A stretch of 64,000 nt of DNA from Botryococcus braunii (GCA_002005505.1 KV908411.1:131366-195365); one strand, 5' to 3'. Shown: positions 1 through 20,195, numbered from the stretch's first letter. Made by a program: numbers and translations. Notes: generated by a model not told the origin, from the letters alone.

Positions 1-183
1 GGCCAATGCTACAGGCATGGAAAAATCAAGCGTCTGGGCTGTGCTCGCACACTGTGAATTTACACTATGCATCTACACCAGAATGCACACACGGTACTGT
101 GCATTTATGACCAGCTCCAAAGGCATCTCAGGCGTCAGAGACACGATGTCCTCCGTGATCATCTTTTGGCGACTTTTTAAGAT

Positions 184-308
184 TGTTGTTGCTGTTGTTG
201 TTGTTGTTGTTGTTGTTGTTGTGTGTGTGTGTGTGTGTGTGCGTGCACACGTGTGTGTGTGTGTGTGTGTGTGTGCGTGCGTGTGTGCGTGCGTGCGTGC
301 GTGCGTGC

Positions 309-368
<60 letters not shown>
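184..368. repeat. (TTG)n followed by (GT)n microsatellite
   Basis: A run of TTG triplets passes directly into GT/GC dinucleotides. Long open frames over it (poly-HT, poly-CV) are artefacts of the repeat. No gene is seen in bases 1-1,740. Confidence 0.95.
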
Positions 369-371
<3 letters not shown>

Positions 372-1039
372 ACTTCTCTCAACTTCTTCATAGGGGCGTT
401 TGTACATGCTGTTTGGTCACATTGTCGTCCCTTCTCTTTCATTCTTCGTATATCAGCGCATTGCCACAGCACTACGAGTCTAAGGGGTACATGGCAAACA
501 CCTGTCCGTTGTGTAACAAATTCCAAGGGAACCGTGCACCGCATCTACAAAGCGTAGCGATATGCCAGAACTAGGCGCTTCTGGTCGTGGAACATGTTGT
601 CTATGATACGTTAAGCTTAGTGGATCTGGTCACATCCCACTGAGCTTTCACGCGATTACACGTCCCCCGTGGGGGGGGGGGGGGGCGGCATGACTTCGTC
701 GTGTTTTGGTTGGGGGAATCATGACTTTACACGGTCTTTTTTTGGGGCCCGGGGAAGGGTGGGTGTGTCATGAGTCATGACTTTACAGGTTCGGGTTACC
801 CTTGAACAGTGAGGCCGTACCCTGAAAGTACCGGATCCATGAGCTCATGGATCAAGTCCTTCAGGGCATGTGTACGCCCCTCAGCACTGTTCACGTGGAC
901 CCGGCCCACAGCCGCCCTTGCAAGGCAAATGTAACCGTACATGTGTATTGGTCAGAAGGGCAGGCACGTTTTCAACATGATTGTTAGAAATCTGACAATG
1001 ACTCGGCCAGACATCCCGAAACCGCCCTCCTCCCACCCC

Positions 1040-1598
<559 letters not shown>

Positions 1599-1752
1599 TG
1601 CACGCACATGCAGGCACACACGCACGCACACGTGCATGCAAGCACGCATGCATGCTCGCACCCAGGCACTCATGCATGCACGCACACATGCAGACACACA
1701 GGTATGCACGCATCAAAAACAAGTCTGTCTATACAAGTCAGTTTGCGAATGT

Positions 1753-2345
1753 TATCTTCTATGTCGCTCCCGAGGGACAGGTTTGTGTGTGTCCCAGTGG
1801 CCGTTGAGGAGCCGGTGCCGCTCCCCGGGCCTCAACCCATTTACCCAATACCCGATAGGCTCGCCCAAAAGATGACACCAGACCAGCTTAGACCGTTTGT
1901 GGATGAGGAGACGTAAACAATCAACCGGTCCGTATCCTGTCTTCCTTTGGTCAGCCACTCAAGTAACCGTTACTTGAGGGCTTACTTGCGTCTAAATCCT
2001 CAAAGCGAGGTTTAGATGGCTTTCTCTTGATAGAGATTTTCTGCGAAGGTACAGATGGTGATCTCCTTCGACTTAGTGTCTCGCATGGGGTAGCAACATT
2101 CGGTCAGGTCCCATCCGTCACAGGGCGCCCATTCCCTTCAGAGATCCTGCACTTCGTAAATGAGATTGCTCTTGATCAACCCGCTTTCCTCGATAGTCAG
2201 ACCCCTTTCGTGCAAAGTCTGCAGTCGGCCAGCAAGACGAAATTGATCACACCGATAACCGCAAGATGTTCGCCCCGTTAAATCCGCCAAAGTTGTTTGC
2301 TCTTCAGCCATGTCCACAACTTCCCATACCCCAAGAGGTTATTGA
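1753..2345 (+). pseudogene. Plus-strand copy of a duplicated, decayed coding element
   Basis: This segment and the reverse complement of 2703-3288 are diverged copies of the same sequence. The two copies read as similar protein: this one contains LLRLSVSHGVATFGQVP, AFLDSQTPF and QSLQSASK, and the other has the same blocks with conservative changes. That pattern suggests a once-coding unit. Stops and frame changes break this copy near its middle, around 1,915 and 2,010. No family was recognised. A retroelement or a decayed gene family are both possible. Confidence 0.6.
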
Positions 2346-2702
2346 CTTTACAACGATAACCACAACAGATTCCATCCCTAGCTCTGTCTCTTGTACCTTA
2401 GGTCGGGAGGCAGGAGAGAGTAAGGCAGAAATGTGTGTATGTTGTCGTAGTGTCGTAAACCATCCATTGAAAATATGATTCTCAAGCGGGGGCACAAGAA
2501 AATATGGATTGCCATGTGTGCTGTGGGGAAATGTTCCATGGTCGTACCCAATGGTCGTCCCAAATAAGCCGGGAATTGAAGTCCTGGCGTGGTGGACCCA
2601 AGGGGAAGGTGGCGGTGATGGGTCCTCCAAAAGGTGCAGCCAAAGCAAAAGGATATAGGAGACTGAGCGTGAGTTGGAATCTGCTGTGGTTGTAGTTCTT
2701 TA

Positions 2703-3288
2703 GTCAATAACATGTTGGGGTATGTGAAGCTATGGACGTTGCTGGTGTAAATAACTTAAGCGGATTTGAGGGGCGGTACTCTTGCGGTATTGGCATGATT
2801 GATATCCTCTTGCTAGCCGACTGCAGACTTTGCGCGAAAGGGGTTTGACTGTCTAGGAAGGCATGGAGATTTAGAGCAAACTCATTAATGAAGTGCAGGA
2901 CCTCTGTAGGAGATGGGTGCACTGTGACCAATGGGACCTGACCAATTGTTGCTACCTCGTGCGAGACACTAAGTCGTAGGAGATTACCATTTGTTGTTTC
3001 ACAGAATACCCTTATCAATGGAAAGCCATCTGAACCTCGCTTTAAGGATGGATACGCCGGTAAGCCCTCCAGTAATACTAGAGTGGCTGACCAAAGGAAG
3101 ATAAAATACGGCCCGGCTGACTGTTTGCGCGTAGAAATCTGGTACACAAACGGTTTAAGCTGGTCTGGTGTAATCTCCGAGACTATCAGGTAGTGAGTAA
3201 ATGGGTTGAGTCCCGGGGAGCGACACCGGCATCTCCACAGCCACAGGGACACGCACAAGCTCGTCGCTTGGGAGCGACATAGAAGCTA
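2703..3288 (-). pseudogene. Minus-strand copy of the same element (inverted arm)
   Basis: Read on the minus strand, one open frame runs for about 180 codons through most of this arm (ITPDQLKPFV, LLRLSVSHEVATIGQVP, AFLDSQTPF). It is therefore better preserved than the plus-strand copy at 1753-2345. The arms face each other across a ~357-base spacer, giving an inverted repeat of about 590 bases per arm. No catalytic motif was recognised. It could be a spliced gene fragment or part of a transposon. Confidence 0.55.
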
Positions 3289-3289
3289 A

Positions 3290-4200
3290 CCTTCAAAAAA
3301 ATTGACAAGTATAGACATAATTATGTAAAAACTTCAAAAGTTGAGAGCAAGCTCGTACGTTGCAGGAATTACTGATCGAGGAGTCTGATGCTCGGCACAA
3401 GGTATCGGAACGTCCGCAATGCGACAAACCTATGCATCCAAGCTCACCGGAGATGAACTTACACTTATCAATCCAATAACTCCAGTTCCAATAACTCCAG
3501 TTCCAAGGTGTTGTTGACTCCTGATGCGCGCTGGTGCAAGCGTTTCAACGTAACGTTGCCATTACCCTCCCACGTGGCTGCGTAATCTCAATTGTACCAT
3601 ACGATCCTGATGGGGTTGGGCCCAGCAGATCGCCACGCCGAAAACCGCTCATCCTCGATCTCCAATCCTTCTTGATCACTTTCAGGCACTTAACCGGTTC
3701 AAAAAGATAGATTGTACTATTCATATGAAAAAACTCAACAATTTCCGAGATTACTCTTGTTATGTAAGTTAACCATGTGACTTAGCTAGGACTATAGCTT
3801 GATACCCTTCAATTTTGGTCGCGGTGTTCAAGTGGAGGGAAGGGGATTGCGCATCTGCAACAGTCCTGTGAACGTCTCACGCAATGGCTCTATTACTGTT
3901 AACAAGATCGTCAGCAAGAGCTATTCGTGAAAGTGCCTGGAGGTCGTCGCCCATTTTCCGTCGACCTTATGTGTTCGACGTTCTTGGCATTGGTATTGGC
4001 ATTTTGCGTCCTTTTGTAAATTAACCGACATTTTGATGTTGGATGTCGTAGGTCCGTGGGGCTATCCTGTACTCGGTGCTTTGCTGCTGCGCCACAGGCG
4101 GCCACTCCGGACTCTCCAACGTTCGAGGTGCCCGCAGGCCATGCTAAGTCTGACTTGTCGAGCACCGCTTGTAATATAGGGCTTAATAGAAGACGAGATC
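3290..4200. other. Stretch without a recognised gene
   Basis: The sequence is of mixed composition and holds only a short duplicated phrase near 3,475-3,505 (tccaataactccagtt repeated). A frame ending at 4,268 is open from about 4,020 and reads RCFAAAPQAATP, which resembles the end of an organellar presequence. It may be a 5' exon of the peroxiredoxin gene, but this is not proven. Confidence 0.4.
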
Positions 4201-4214
4201 TCACGATGAGGCAG

Positions 4215-7200
4215 GACATCCGTGTTTTTGTTGATGGGACTGCAAAGTCCATCGCAGATGTCTTCAAGGTACGAGTTGTTTAAAGAAGGCAGTCTGCTAG
4301 TCGGCCTGCATATATGTCTGGCATACCCTGTAGTTCAGAAAACGTGTGGTTCAGTATGTATGCTTGTCAGCAGGGGGGGCCTACTCTCATTGCACGTGCT
4401 GTTTACGTTGGGTTAGCACAGTCACCGCTCATAAGTTGTCATCAACCTTTCTATGGTAAAACAGCTTGTAACTACACGTTTATCACACTGGCTAGCGACC
4501 TTCATGTTCACTGCTTACAATATATGTGGGCTGCGCTCCGTCCAAATTGGTTGCAACATTGATCTCAATTTCCGCGCTGCCTGACATTTCTATGATTGAC
4601 TGTGCTAGGGACACACATCAGTGTTCTTTGGGGTCCCGGATATGGGAAAGGTGTGCTCGGAAAAGCATGCGCCCGGCTATGTGGACCAAGTAAGCTTCAC
4701 TTTGCTCGCTCGGTGTTACCCTCTGCGACTGCACTCCAACTAGCTCTCCTCAGATTCTAAACTGCCATATCACATGCTCTGGAACAGTCTGGAGGGGGAA
4801 CTTCATGTCTATGACACTGAATTTCATGTGTGACACTGCCTGTATACAACTCTCTGCCAGGCCCTTTCTTCAGAACATTCTTCTGGAAAAAGCGGAGCCT
4901 CTGGGCTCTTGTTCGTGTACAGTGGAAGTTGGTTCATTGACTGGCTTGGAGCCTTCCTGGTCCAAGGGGTGTAACATCGCACATCTTCCCAAGCATGCAG
5001 TGATGGTCATGGATTGAGTACTGCCCTCTCATACAGTCATCTAGGGAAGATTGGGTTGGGAGGGGTAACGGCGCTGAAGGAGATTCTCCAGGTATGCTTG
5101 GTGAGTAGAGGAGAGCAAGCAAGTGTGGAAGGGGTTGTGCATGGGCATCTATAGTGAGGGTGAGGGGAGGGAGCTAGACATGGTGAGGGAGATAGAGCTT
5201 ACAGTGGTGAGGGAGATAGAGCTGACAACGGTGAGGGAGATAAAGCTAACAAGGGTGCAAGAATGGGTGGACCCATGCAAGCACAGTAAGGAAGTATAAA
5301 GAAAAGGGCCGGAAGGGATGGTGTCCACGTGCAATTTTAGCATGGGAGGGTATTCCTCTCATGAAGGTAAATGGAGGTGTACACATGGAACTTCAGTTTG
5401 GGAGGGTATTGCTCTCATGAAGGTAGATGCGGGTGCAGACATAAAAGCTCACTTTGGGAGGGTATGCCTGTCATAAAGGTAGATGCGGGTGTACAAATAG
5501 ATGCTCAGTTTGGGAGGGTATTCCTGTCAGGAAAGTAAATGCGGGTGTACACATGGAAGTTCAGTTTGGGATGGTAATATCCTCATAAGGGTAAGTGCGG
5601 ATGCTAAGAGCGCAAGCACTCACGGATTGACGCGTGCGGGGAAACAGGTGGCGGCATTGAAGAAGCTGGGAGTGGACAAGGTTTGGACCGTTGCAGTTGC
5701 AGATTCGGAGGCAATGGCAGATTGGGCCAAAAAGATCGGGCTGGATGTTTCAAAGGTGCTTTTGAGCGATCCCTCGCATCGTAGTCAAATCAGGTTCCCG
5801 GATGTGGGCATGCGTCTGGGAGGGAGAATTGTCTGGGTTATAAGTTTGGGTTTGTTTTACACACCGTATGACCAAATGCACGATCGCACATTGAATGACC
5901 CAGAGGGCCCGTGATATTTGAAGTAACAATATCACGAACATGTTGGGGGAGGGGGGGGGGGGGGGATGACAGTGCTGTAGTACTTGAACTGGCGATGTCA
6001 AGAACAGTATACCGGTGGGCATGGTGTTTGTGAAATTTCCGCCCGGGGGGGGGGGGGGGCGCAGTGACGGCAAAGATATCTGGAGCGTTATTGTGTTAGG
6101 AATGTGATGCAGGGATTGGCATGTCAATTTGGGGGGGGGGGGGGGATAACACAGAAGGGCCCAAGATCTTTGGAGCGTTATGGTTCAAGAAATGATGCAA
6201 GGACGGGCATGATGTTTAATGGGGGGTGAGAATGATACAGAGAGAACAGTGATAATTGGAGGACCGTGTTAATGTAAAACCATGATGTAAGAATGGACAT
6301 GATCTTTGATGGCGGAGGTGGGGGGGGGGGGGAGAATGACACCCAGAGGGCTATGTGGAGTGCAAAGATTAAGGCCATAATTTAAGGATGGTCATTTTGG
6401 TTGAGATGGGGGCTTGGGGGGGGGGGGGGGGATTGAGACGGAGACGGCCGTGACATCTGGAGTGTGAATGTGAAGAGCATAACGCAATTATGGGCATGTT
6501 GGCTGATGCGAGGGTAGGAATGACGCAGAAAGGGCCATCATATTTGATGTTGCGCATGATGCAGAAGGGAGGGGAATGATGTTAAATGGGTGGGGCGAGA
6601 AAGTGAGTTACACACAGAGAGAGGGGGGACAGTGGTTCAAACCTCCTGAGGGACTGTCCTGAATGCAGGTCGGCTTGTTGTCCGACAAAACAGGAGCCTT
6701 TGCTCGCATGCTAGGCGTGGAGCTCATCCCGTCTTCTGGGCCTGCCAAAACTCAGAGGTGGAGCCCCTCCTTACTGCTTTCCTGCATTTATTTTTTCTTC
6801 AGCATCCCAGGGACCACCTCGTTATTTTCTTTCTTTATTGTTATTTTCCCGGATTTATTTTTTTACTGCATCCCGAGCATCCCCTGGCCAATTCCCATGG
6901 GTGGCAGCCCGGTTGCACCATCGTTTCCTAAAATGGCAGGTCCCTTCGCAAAGTATGTGCGCCATCATTGCCTCTTGCAATGCGGAACCTGGGAACATGT
7001 GGCACAGAGAGCATTGGTGAAGAGGATTTCGCTCCGTAGGATGGAATCCTCAGAATTGCCGTTCCTCCCAGGAGGTGTTGCCGTTCCTCCGAGGAGGTAT
7101 TGCCGTTCCTCCGAGGAGGTATTGCCGTTCCTCCCAGGAGGTATTGCCGTTCCTCCCAGGAGGTATTGCCGTTCCTCCCAGGAGGCATTGACGTTCCTCC

Positions 7201-7462
7201 CAGGAGGTATTGCTGTATAAGGATGCTGTTACCCAATGCACAGAACCCTCATAGCTCAGCTCCTTGCTTTGGTCGAATAATGTCGTGCGTACGCGTGCTT
7301 GCGTGCCCCGTGTGCCCTACATGTCCACGCGCTTGAGTAGGCTAGCGGCCCCCCCGGGGGGGGGGGGGGGGCTCTTGCTTTCTGCCTCGTTTCCCCAAGT
7401 GTCTGTCATACGAGTCTGACATATGTAGCCATGCGCCGCGCACGCACGCACGAGCACGCGCG

Positions 7463-7497
<35 letters not shown>

Positions 7498-7972
7498 GCA
7501 GGCACACACACCCATGCACATGCTTGGGTCATGTAATTTGATCGTGATCGACGTTCTCACAAAGTAATGGCTGCTTCACTTCATCGGTCTCGAAACCACA
7601 CATTCAACATCCATGTTTTAAGACATATTTTAACCTTGCAATCAGCTTGGGCTGACCTTCCCCTAGGAGGGATGTGCACCCCATAGGTCTGTGCAACTGG
7701 ACATGGTATCGATTCCCTCAGAGTGTCTTCTCCCCCTCCACATTCCCTCGAGCACTCCTTTCCATGGATCTTGTAAAGAGGAGTCTTACCAGGCAGCAGC
7801 TGATGGGCTATCCTGATTGCGGGTGATGCAGATATGCCGGCCTTATTGAGGATGGCATTCTTATCAAGCTGGTAAGTCTGATTCATCACACAGGAATCTC
7901 TCTGTTTCTGTGGGTGTGTGCACGCGTGCGTGCGTGGGCGCGTGCGCGTGCGTGCGTGCGTGCGTGCGTGCG

Positions 7973-8035
<63 letters not shown>

Positions 8036-8397
8036 ATGGTGCCATGTTCAGAGCTGCACGGGCAAGCGCGTACTTGGATGTCTTGCTTCTATGCGCCTGC
8101 TGCAAGGGGCATGTTTGTGCCAGCTTGCATGGTGGTATGGCTGCCAGCTCATCTGCAGGCATGCACTCATGTTGGAGAGGTTATGAATGTGATGCAGTTT
8201 ACAAGGCAACTAGTGAGAGATTGTGTACATCTGAGTATTTTAGTCGGAGCTTAAAATCAGTTGATTGATGGCAGAAATTTTTAAAACAGTGTGTGGGGAC
8301 CGTGTACCAGAAAGTGGAAGATGCGTTGGCGGACGTGAAGAAGTCGAGTGCAGAGGCCATGATGGAGGTGCTGAAAGAGCTCAAGGCCCTTCAATGA
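4215..8397 (+). CDS. Peroxiredoxin, PRX5/type II-like, six or more exons
   Basis: Thiol peroxidase of the PRX5/type II family, which reduces peroxides through one peroxidatic cysteine. Exons seen: ~4215-4268 (DIRVFVDGTAKSIADVFK), 4622-4689 (FFGVPDMGKVCSEKHAPGY), 5648-5755 (KKLGVDKVWTVAVADSEAM), 6669-6757 (LLSDKTGAFARMLGVEL), 7832-7871 (RYAGLIEDGILIKL) and 8311-8397 (VEDALADVKKSSAEAMMEVL, then TGA). From 4,624 onward every junction is in phase with GT-AG ends, and the joined protein follows the PRX5 fold to its usual end. A tiny exon near 4339-4348 may supply the KKTCV joining the first two pieces. The start codon and any targeting peptide are unresolved. The family motif PxxxTxxC is altered here to P-DMGKV-C: the Thr is missing and the spacing is one shorter. 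The cysteine and following SEKH.PGY are kept. Confidence 0.8.
5340..5610. repeat. ~57-bp minisatellite, about five copies
   Basis: The unit contains gggagggtattcctctcatg followed by aggtaaatgcgggtgtacaca. It lies in the peroxiredoxin intron and ends about 40 bases before the exon at 5,648. A shorter array (ggtgagggagatagagct units) precedes it at 5,157-5,255. Confidence 0.9.
5925..6580. repeat. Diverged tandem repeat with a poly-G run in each unit
   Basis: Units of roughly 95-120 bases each carry a G run of 10-17 bases followed by a gatgacag-like phrase, and then variants of 'tttggagcgttatg' and 'atgatgcaaggatgggcatg'. All lie inside the peroxiredoxin intron 5756-6668, on the sense strand. 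Confidence 0.85.
7060..7215. repeat. 22-bp tandem repeat, seven to eight copies, self-complementary unit
   Basis: The unit is attgccgttcctcccaggag plus gt. Each unit contains the palindrome cctcccaggagg or cctccgaggagg. Because 22 is not a multiple of three, all frames read through a repetitive peptide, so the ORFs here are spurious. Intron of the peroxiredoxin gene. Confidence 0.93.
7918..8035. repeat. (GT)n/(GC)n microsatellite in the last peroxiredoxin intron
   Basis: Almost pure GT with GC interruptions begins about 45 bases after the donor at 7,872. A smaller CG/CA run is at 7,440-7,505. Confidence 0.95.
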
Positions 8398-9840
8398 CTC
8401 TTTTTGCAACTCCACCGTTAACGCGCGTGGCGGTGGTTGTCCGACAGCAAAGACTCCTTGGTAATAACTGCCGCGACACATGTTAATTGACGAAGGGGTT
8501 TTCATCTGTTTGGGTGTGAGCCGCATCGGGTTCCGCTTTACCCCTGAGGTGGAATTTTACAGTTTTCTACCCCAAGGTGGAGATTGTCTGGACCTGCTAC
8601 AACTACGTATATACATTGATACACTGTATGCTGATGTAAGCTCATGTTTGCACTGTGCTCCTCGCATTCTACCTTTCTTACGTCGCAAAGCCCACCTTGA
8701 GAGAAGCAGTGGGCATCCACAACAACACTGCACTGTCACTGAGCGCCTCTTAAGAAGGACAAATTTGTCTCAAAAAGCGAATCTAGTGGTTGGCGAAGTG
8801 CCTGGCCAGTATCATGGTCCTTTGGACGCTCACTTTTGACTACTTTGACTCCTGCAGAGGGTATATACCTGGCAGGTTGCCAGTCGTTTCCTCATCCTTT
8901 CAGATTTTACTCAGGTTTCAACCCAATCGATGACATTCGTAATATACTTACGAAGCCCAAATTTACCGAGGTAACGTTGGGCCATGCCAATTCTCGAAGG
9001 AGGTTGAGAGCAAAGTTTCCGTTCTACAAAAGGACACGCACAGCTGCTGGTGAGGCCAGACCCTCTTGCTTGTCGTTCGCCAGTCATGACTTGCGTGACA
9101 AGTCGACTCTCTTGGGACAGTACTCGCGATTAGATTGTCATGACCATGTGGTTGGCCAACCTGGGGGTCATGAATGCATGAACTCTCTAGGTTTGAACCT
9201 ATAAGCTATCTAGGCTAAAATGGATGATCTGCCATTCAAGCCGATGCGAATGTCCCGCTGCCATCCGCTGTGCAACTTTGTTGTACAAGCCGCGCGGGTA
9301 TATAATTATATCTGCAGCTGTCTCTTTTGAGAGTGTTGGAGCCGTGGTGTAAAACAGCCCTGGTTTCAAAATTGTAGATGGCCTGGGCTTCTTTGTGCTG
9401 GGAGCGATATGGGATGGTAAAGGAGCCCGCTCAAATCGTGTGGACCTGTTCCTTCGAATTCGGCAGAGTCGGTGCTGTTCTGATCAGAGCATGCTGGAAG
9501 ATCATGATCTTCCAACTCGGGCAGAAGCTCCTTTTGGGTCGTGTAAGACCAATCTGGTGGGGGTTTGGGTCGCATAAGGGGGTTTGGGTCGCATGAGACT
9601 AATTAGTGGGGGCTTTCATCCACCTAGGAAGTCAAGTTACCACCCACTCATGCCCACCCACCGCATATAGACTGAATGTGTGTCGATGTGCGCAAAGTAT
9701 GTAATTGCAATTACATTTGTATAAGTTACATCGCCCGCCGATTTCCATGCAATTACAGTGTTGTATGATGGTGGTGGTGGTGGTTCTAAAGGAAGCTTGT
9801 GAGTCCCTGCCATGCGGGCGTGGTAGACATGCCGTTGCAT
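8398..9840. other. Peroxiredoxin 3' region and stretch with no recognised gene
   Basis: No frame resembles a known protein. The first part is probably 3' untranslated sequence of the peroxiredoxin gene. A GGT triplet run is at 9,770-9,783. Confidence 0.5.
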
Positions 9841-10420
9841 GAGGAACTAAAATGCACAAGGTTGATACCACGTGTGCACAGTCTCCGCACGTGTTTTTGC
9901 AGTTCCATGGTCGCTCGACAGTCCGCTAGTGAGGGTCGCGTCCCTTGCTCTTCCAGAGCACACAGGCTTGACGAGGCACATGCAGGATATGCGAGCCATA
10001 AGAGGAATGCGCAATTTGGTACCGCGTGGTACCACGTGCAAGGTCTCAACATGTGATCTTACAGGTCCACGGTAAGCTGAAAGTACCCACTGAGGGGCTC
10101 CATTGCTTTATAAAAGAATGCAGGATAGACGAGGCACTGGAATGCACTATTTAGTACCACGGTCACCACGTGTGCTTTGCAGATACAGGGTCAGCTGAAG
10201 GTACCCTACAGAGGGGCTCCTTCTTAGCGCTTCCAAAGCATGCAGGATTGACGAGGCACATGCAGGATATGGGAGGCACATGCAGGGCATGCGAGGCAAT
10301 CAAATGCACAAATTGGTACCACGGTCTCCACATGGATTTGCAAAACGCTTGTGCAAGTCCACGTGTACGGTCAGCGGACTGTACACCAGTACTGGTTGCA
10401 CTACTGCACCAGGGCCCACG
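9840..10420. repeat. Three to four diverged tandem repeats of ~150-170 bp
   Basis: Each unit contains variants of 'ggtaccacgGTCaccacgtg', 'aggggctcc', and 'gcaggattgacgaggcacat' plus 'gcaggatatg'. The array lies immediately downstream of the MUL1-like gene stop at 10,506 (minus strand), so it may be in or just beyond its 3' UTR. Confidence 0.8.
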
Positions 10421-10505
10421 TGTCACCAGGCTCCTAGGGGCCTCTGCTCTCCCAACGCACACATTCAGACGCACTCAGGAAAGTTTCAAGACTCGCTAAA
10501 AAAGA

Positions 10506-18086
<7,581 letters not shown>

Positions 18087-18249
18087 TTCACCAACTTCCC
18101 TGCGCCCAAGTACTGTGCCGCTCATATGTGAATGCATGAAACAAGCACTTGCATTGATCCTAACATGCCGGCTGCCTTCAGGAGCAATAGATGATTTAGC
18201 AAGCCATTTGCGGCCATACATCTGCCAAAATCAAGCTCAGGAGATTTGA

Positions 18250-18960
18250 TTCATCTGCCGCTTGAAATGCCGTTTACTTACAGTTCGCATTAGCTTTAGC
18301 CCAACAGCCACACTTGTCTCATGTGCACATGCGACAATAGGACCTTACAAAAGTGCAGTAGAAGGATAAAGGCGGGCATCGAGGGGATTGACCACTTCAC
18401 TTCTTGCCCGTTAGATCACTTTTATAATGAGTCCTGAAGATTTGTGCCAGTAAGGGTGCATGCCCTCCTCTGCTGCCCTTTTATTCTTTCTGTACCTACT
18501 GCGACACAGAAAGCAGACGTCTGCCTTTGCCACCAAACAGATTGGTAGTTTGTCATGTATCGTGCTACCCTTTCCATCCGGATTTGTAAAAACTCCAGCA
18601 GATCATGAAGTCCTACAGATCATGATGAGAGACTTCAATCTGTAAACTTGCGAGTATACACCATTAGTCGAAAAAGGTTCAAAAATATTAAGCCATGAAA
18701 TCCACATTGCCAATTGTGCAGAGAGTGTGCTGAGCGAATTCACGCTACAAGTGGCAAGCAAGCAAAGCCTCTTGGCCATAGCAGTGAGAGGGCTGTGTGT
18801 TCAGAAGGCCCCCGTGTTATATGGGTATCCTATGAATATATCTAACATTTACCGCTTTGCATCAAAAGTCTTTGAAGTTTTTCAGCGACGTGGATGCATG
18901 GATGTCATGCTCATCAGTCTGCCCTTTCGAGGTTCCCCAGACTCCCAAGCGTATATTTAA
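18250..18960. other. Upstream region of the MUL1-like gene, no recognised gene
   Basis: Short plus-strand frames (18,460-18,645 and 18,727-18,960) match no family I know. The region should contain the MUL1-like promoter; no clear TATA box or motif was picked out. Confidence 0.4.
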
Positions 18961-18967
18961 AGTGGCC

Positions 18968-19833
18968 CTTAGTAGGTAAGTGATCCGATATGAGACATGT
19001 CATCCGATGTAAGGCTTGTGAGCTGTGGTATCATAAGCGACGAACCTTGTTCAGTGAGCCGTGGTTGCGAACAGGCAGAGCATGTTTGCAAGTTTTCCGT
19101 AACAAGACGGGGACCAGCTTCCCTACAATACAAAATTGTGTGGCTCTGATTGGTTCTAGGCGCTGCTGTTGTGTTAAGGCACATCGAGCAGTGCACAATA
19201 TGCACGACGATGGACTTCGGACGATGGACTCATGCTGCTATGGCGTTACGACTCGTTCTCCGTCCTGGGCGGGTTCTTTTCTGGCTGCCCTTCGCCGCTT
19301 AGGGTATCCCTATGCGGCTGATTGTCAGCGCCCGCAGCTCGTTGATATGGACTACCTTTTTAGCTCTCATTAGGCAGGCCAATACCCCCCCTGTGGCCTC
19401 TCTTCATGTCTCCCCTCCGTTAGCCCCTACTGATCCCCAGCTATGTACTTATGTACGGTGGTTTGCGCGCCCTACTACGGCTCAGCGCTCCCGCCTCTTT
19501 TATCTGTCTCTTGATGTGGCCAAGGTCCGGCTCTTTCTCAGGTTTCGTCTTGGTGTTCATGGCCTACCCATTGACATGGGCCGCAGACACGGGCTTCCGC
19601 GCCTTCAGCGCCTGTGTGATATGTGTGGGCTCCTCTGTGGGTGATGAAAACCACTTTGTCTTTCACTGTCCCGCTCTTACTGCGGTGCGGGACCGTTACC
19701 CCCACTTATTTGTTGGTCCTTCTAAACCTCTTCGGCAGTTCATTTGGCACGCTGAATTGCGTGCGGTTGTCTCCTTTATCTCGGATGCATTCCAGGCTCG
19801 TGCTGATTTACGCCGGCTACGGTGACTTGGCCG
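18968..19833 (+). mobile_element. 3' end of a non-LTR (LINE-type) retrotransposon ORF, broken
   Basis: The plus-strand reading has the usual end of an algal LINE polyprotein. A helical region ([15 protein letters not shown]) is followed by [20 protein letters not shown] and a zinc-knuckle-like block LCDMCGLL...[10 protein letters not shown]. The reading frame changes at ~19,370 and again at ~19,640, inside the knuckle, so the copy is dead. No reverse transcriptase core was found upstream, which indicates 5' truncation. The frame ends in TGA at about 19,825. A GC-rich stretch at 20,020-20,190 may be its 3' untranslated region. Confidence 0.65.
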
Positions 19834-20195
19834 CAGCCACGTCTGTGGCTGCCCCCCCTTAACCCCCCTTCCTTCCCCTTTTCGTTTGCTCCGTTATGTT
19901 TTCGATCTTCGTTTGGCCACCTCTTGTGGTCCGTTCTTCATAGTTTCGGCTTGTGTGTGTTGTAGACATCTCATCATGCCCTGCTGGCTGGACAGATGTA
20001 CCTTCTTCCTTCGGAGTCCGCCCTCGGGGACCCGAGTCGGGACCCGGGGTCACCTGACTCAGTCGACCTGCAGGCCCCCCGGACGGGCCCGGCGGGCGGC
20101 CCGCCCGTGCCCCATCGACCTCTCCCCCAGGGCCCCAGGCCTCACCGGGGGTCCCGGCCTAGTAGGGGCCCGGTTGGGAAGGAACCGTGCCACAA

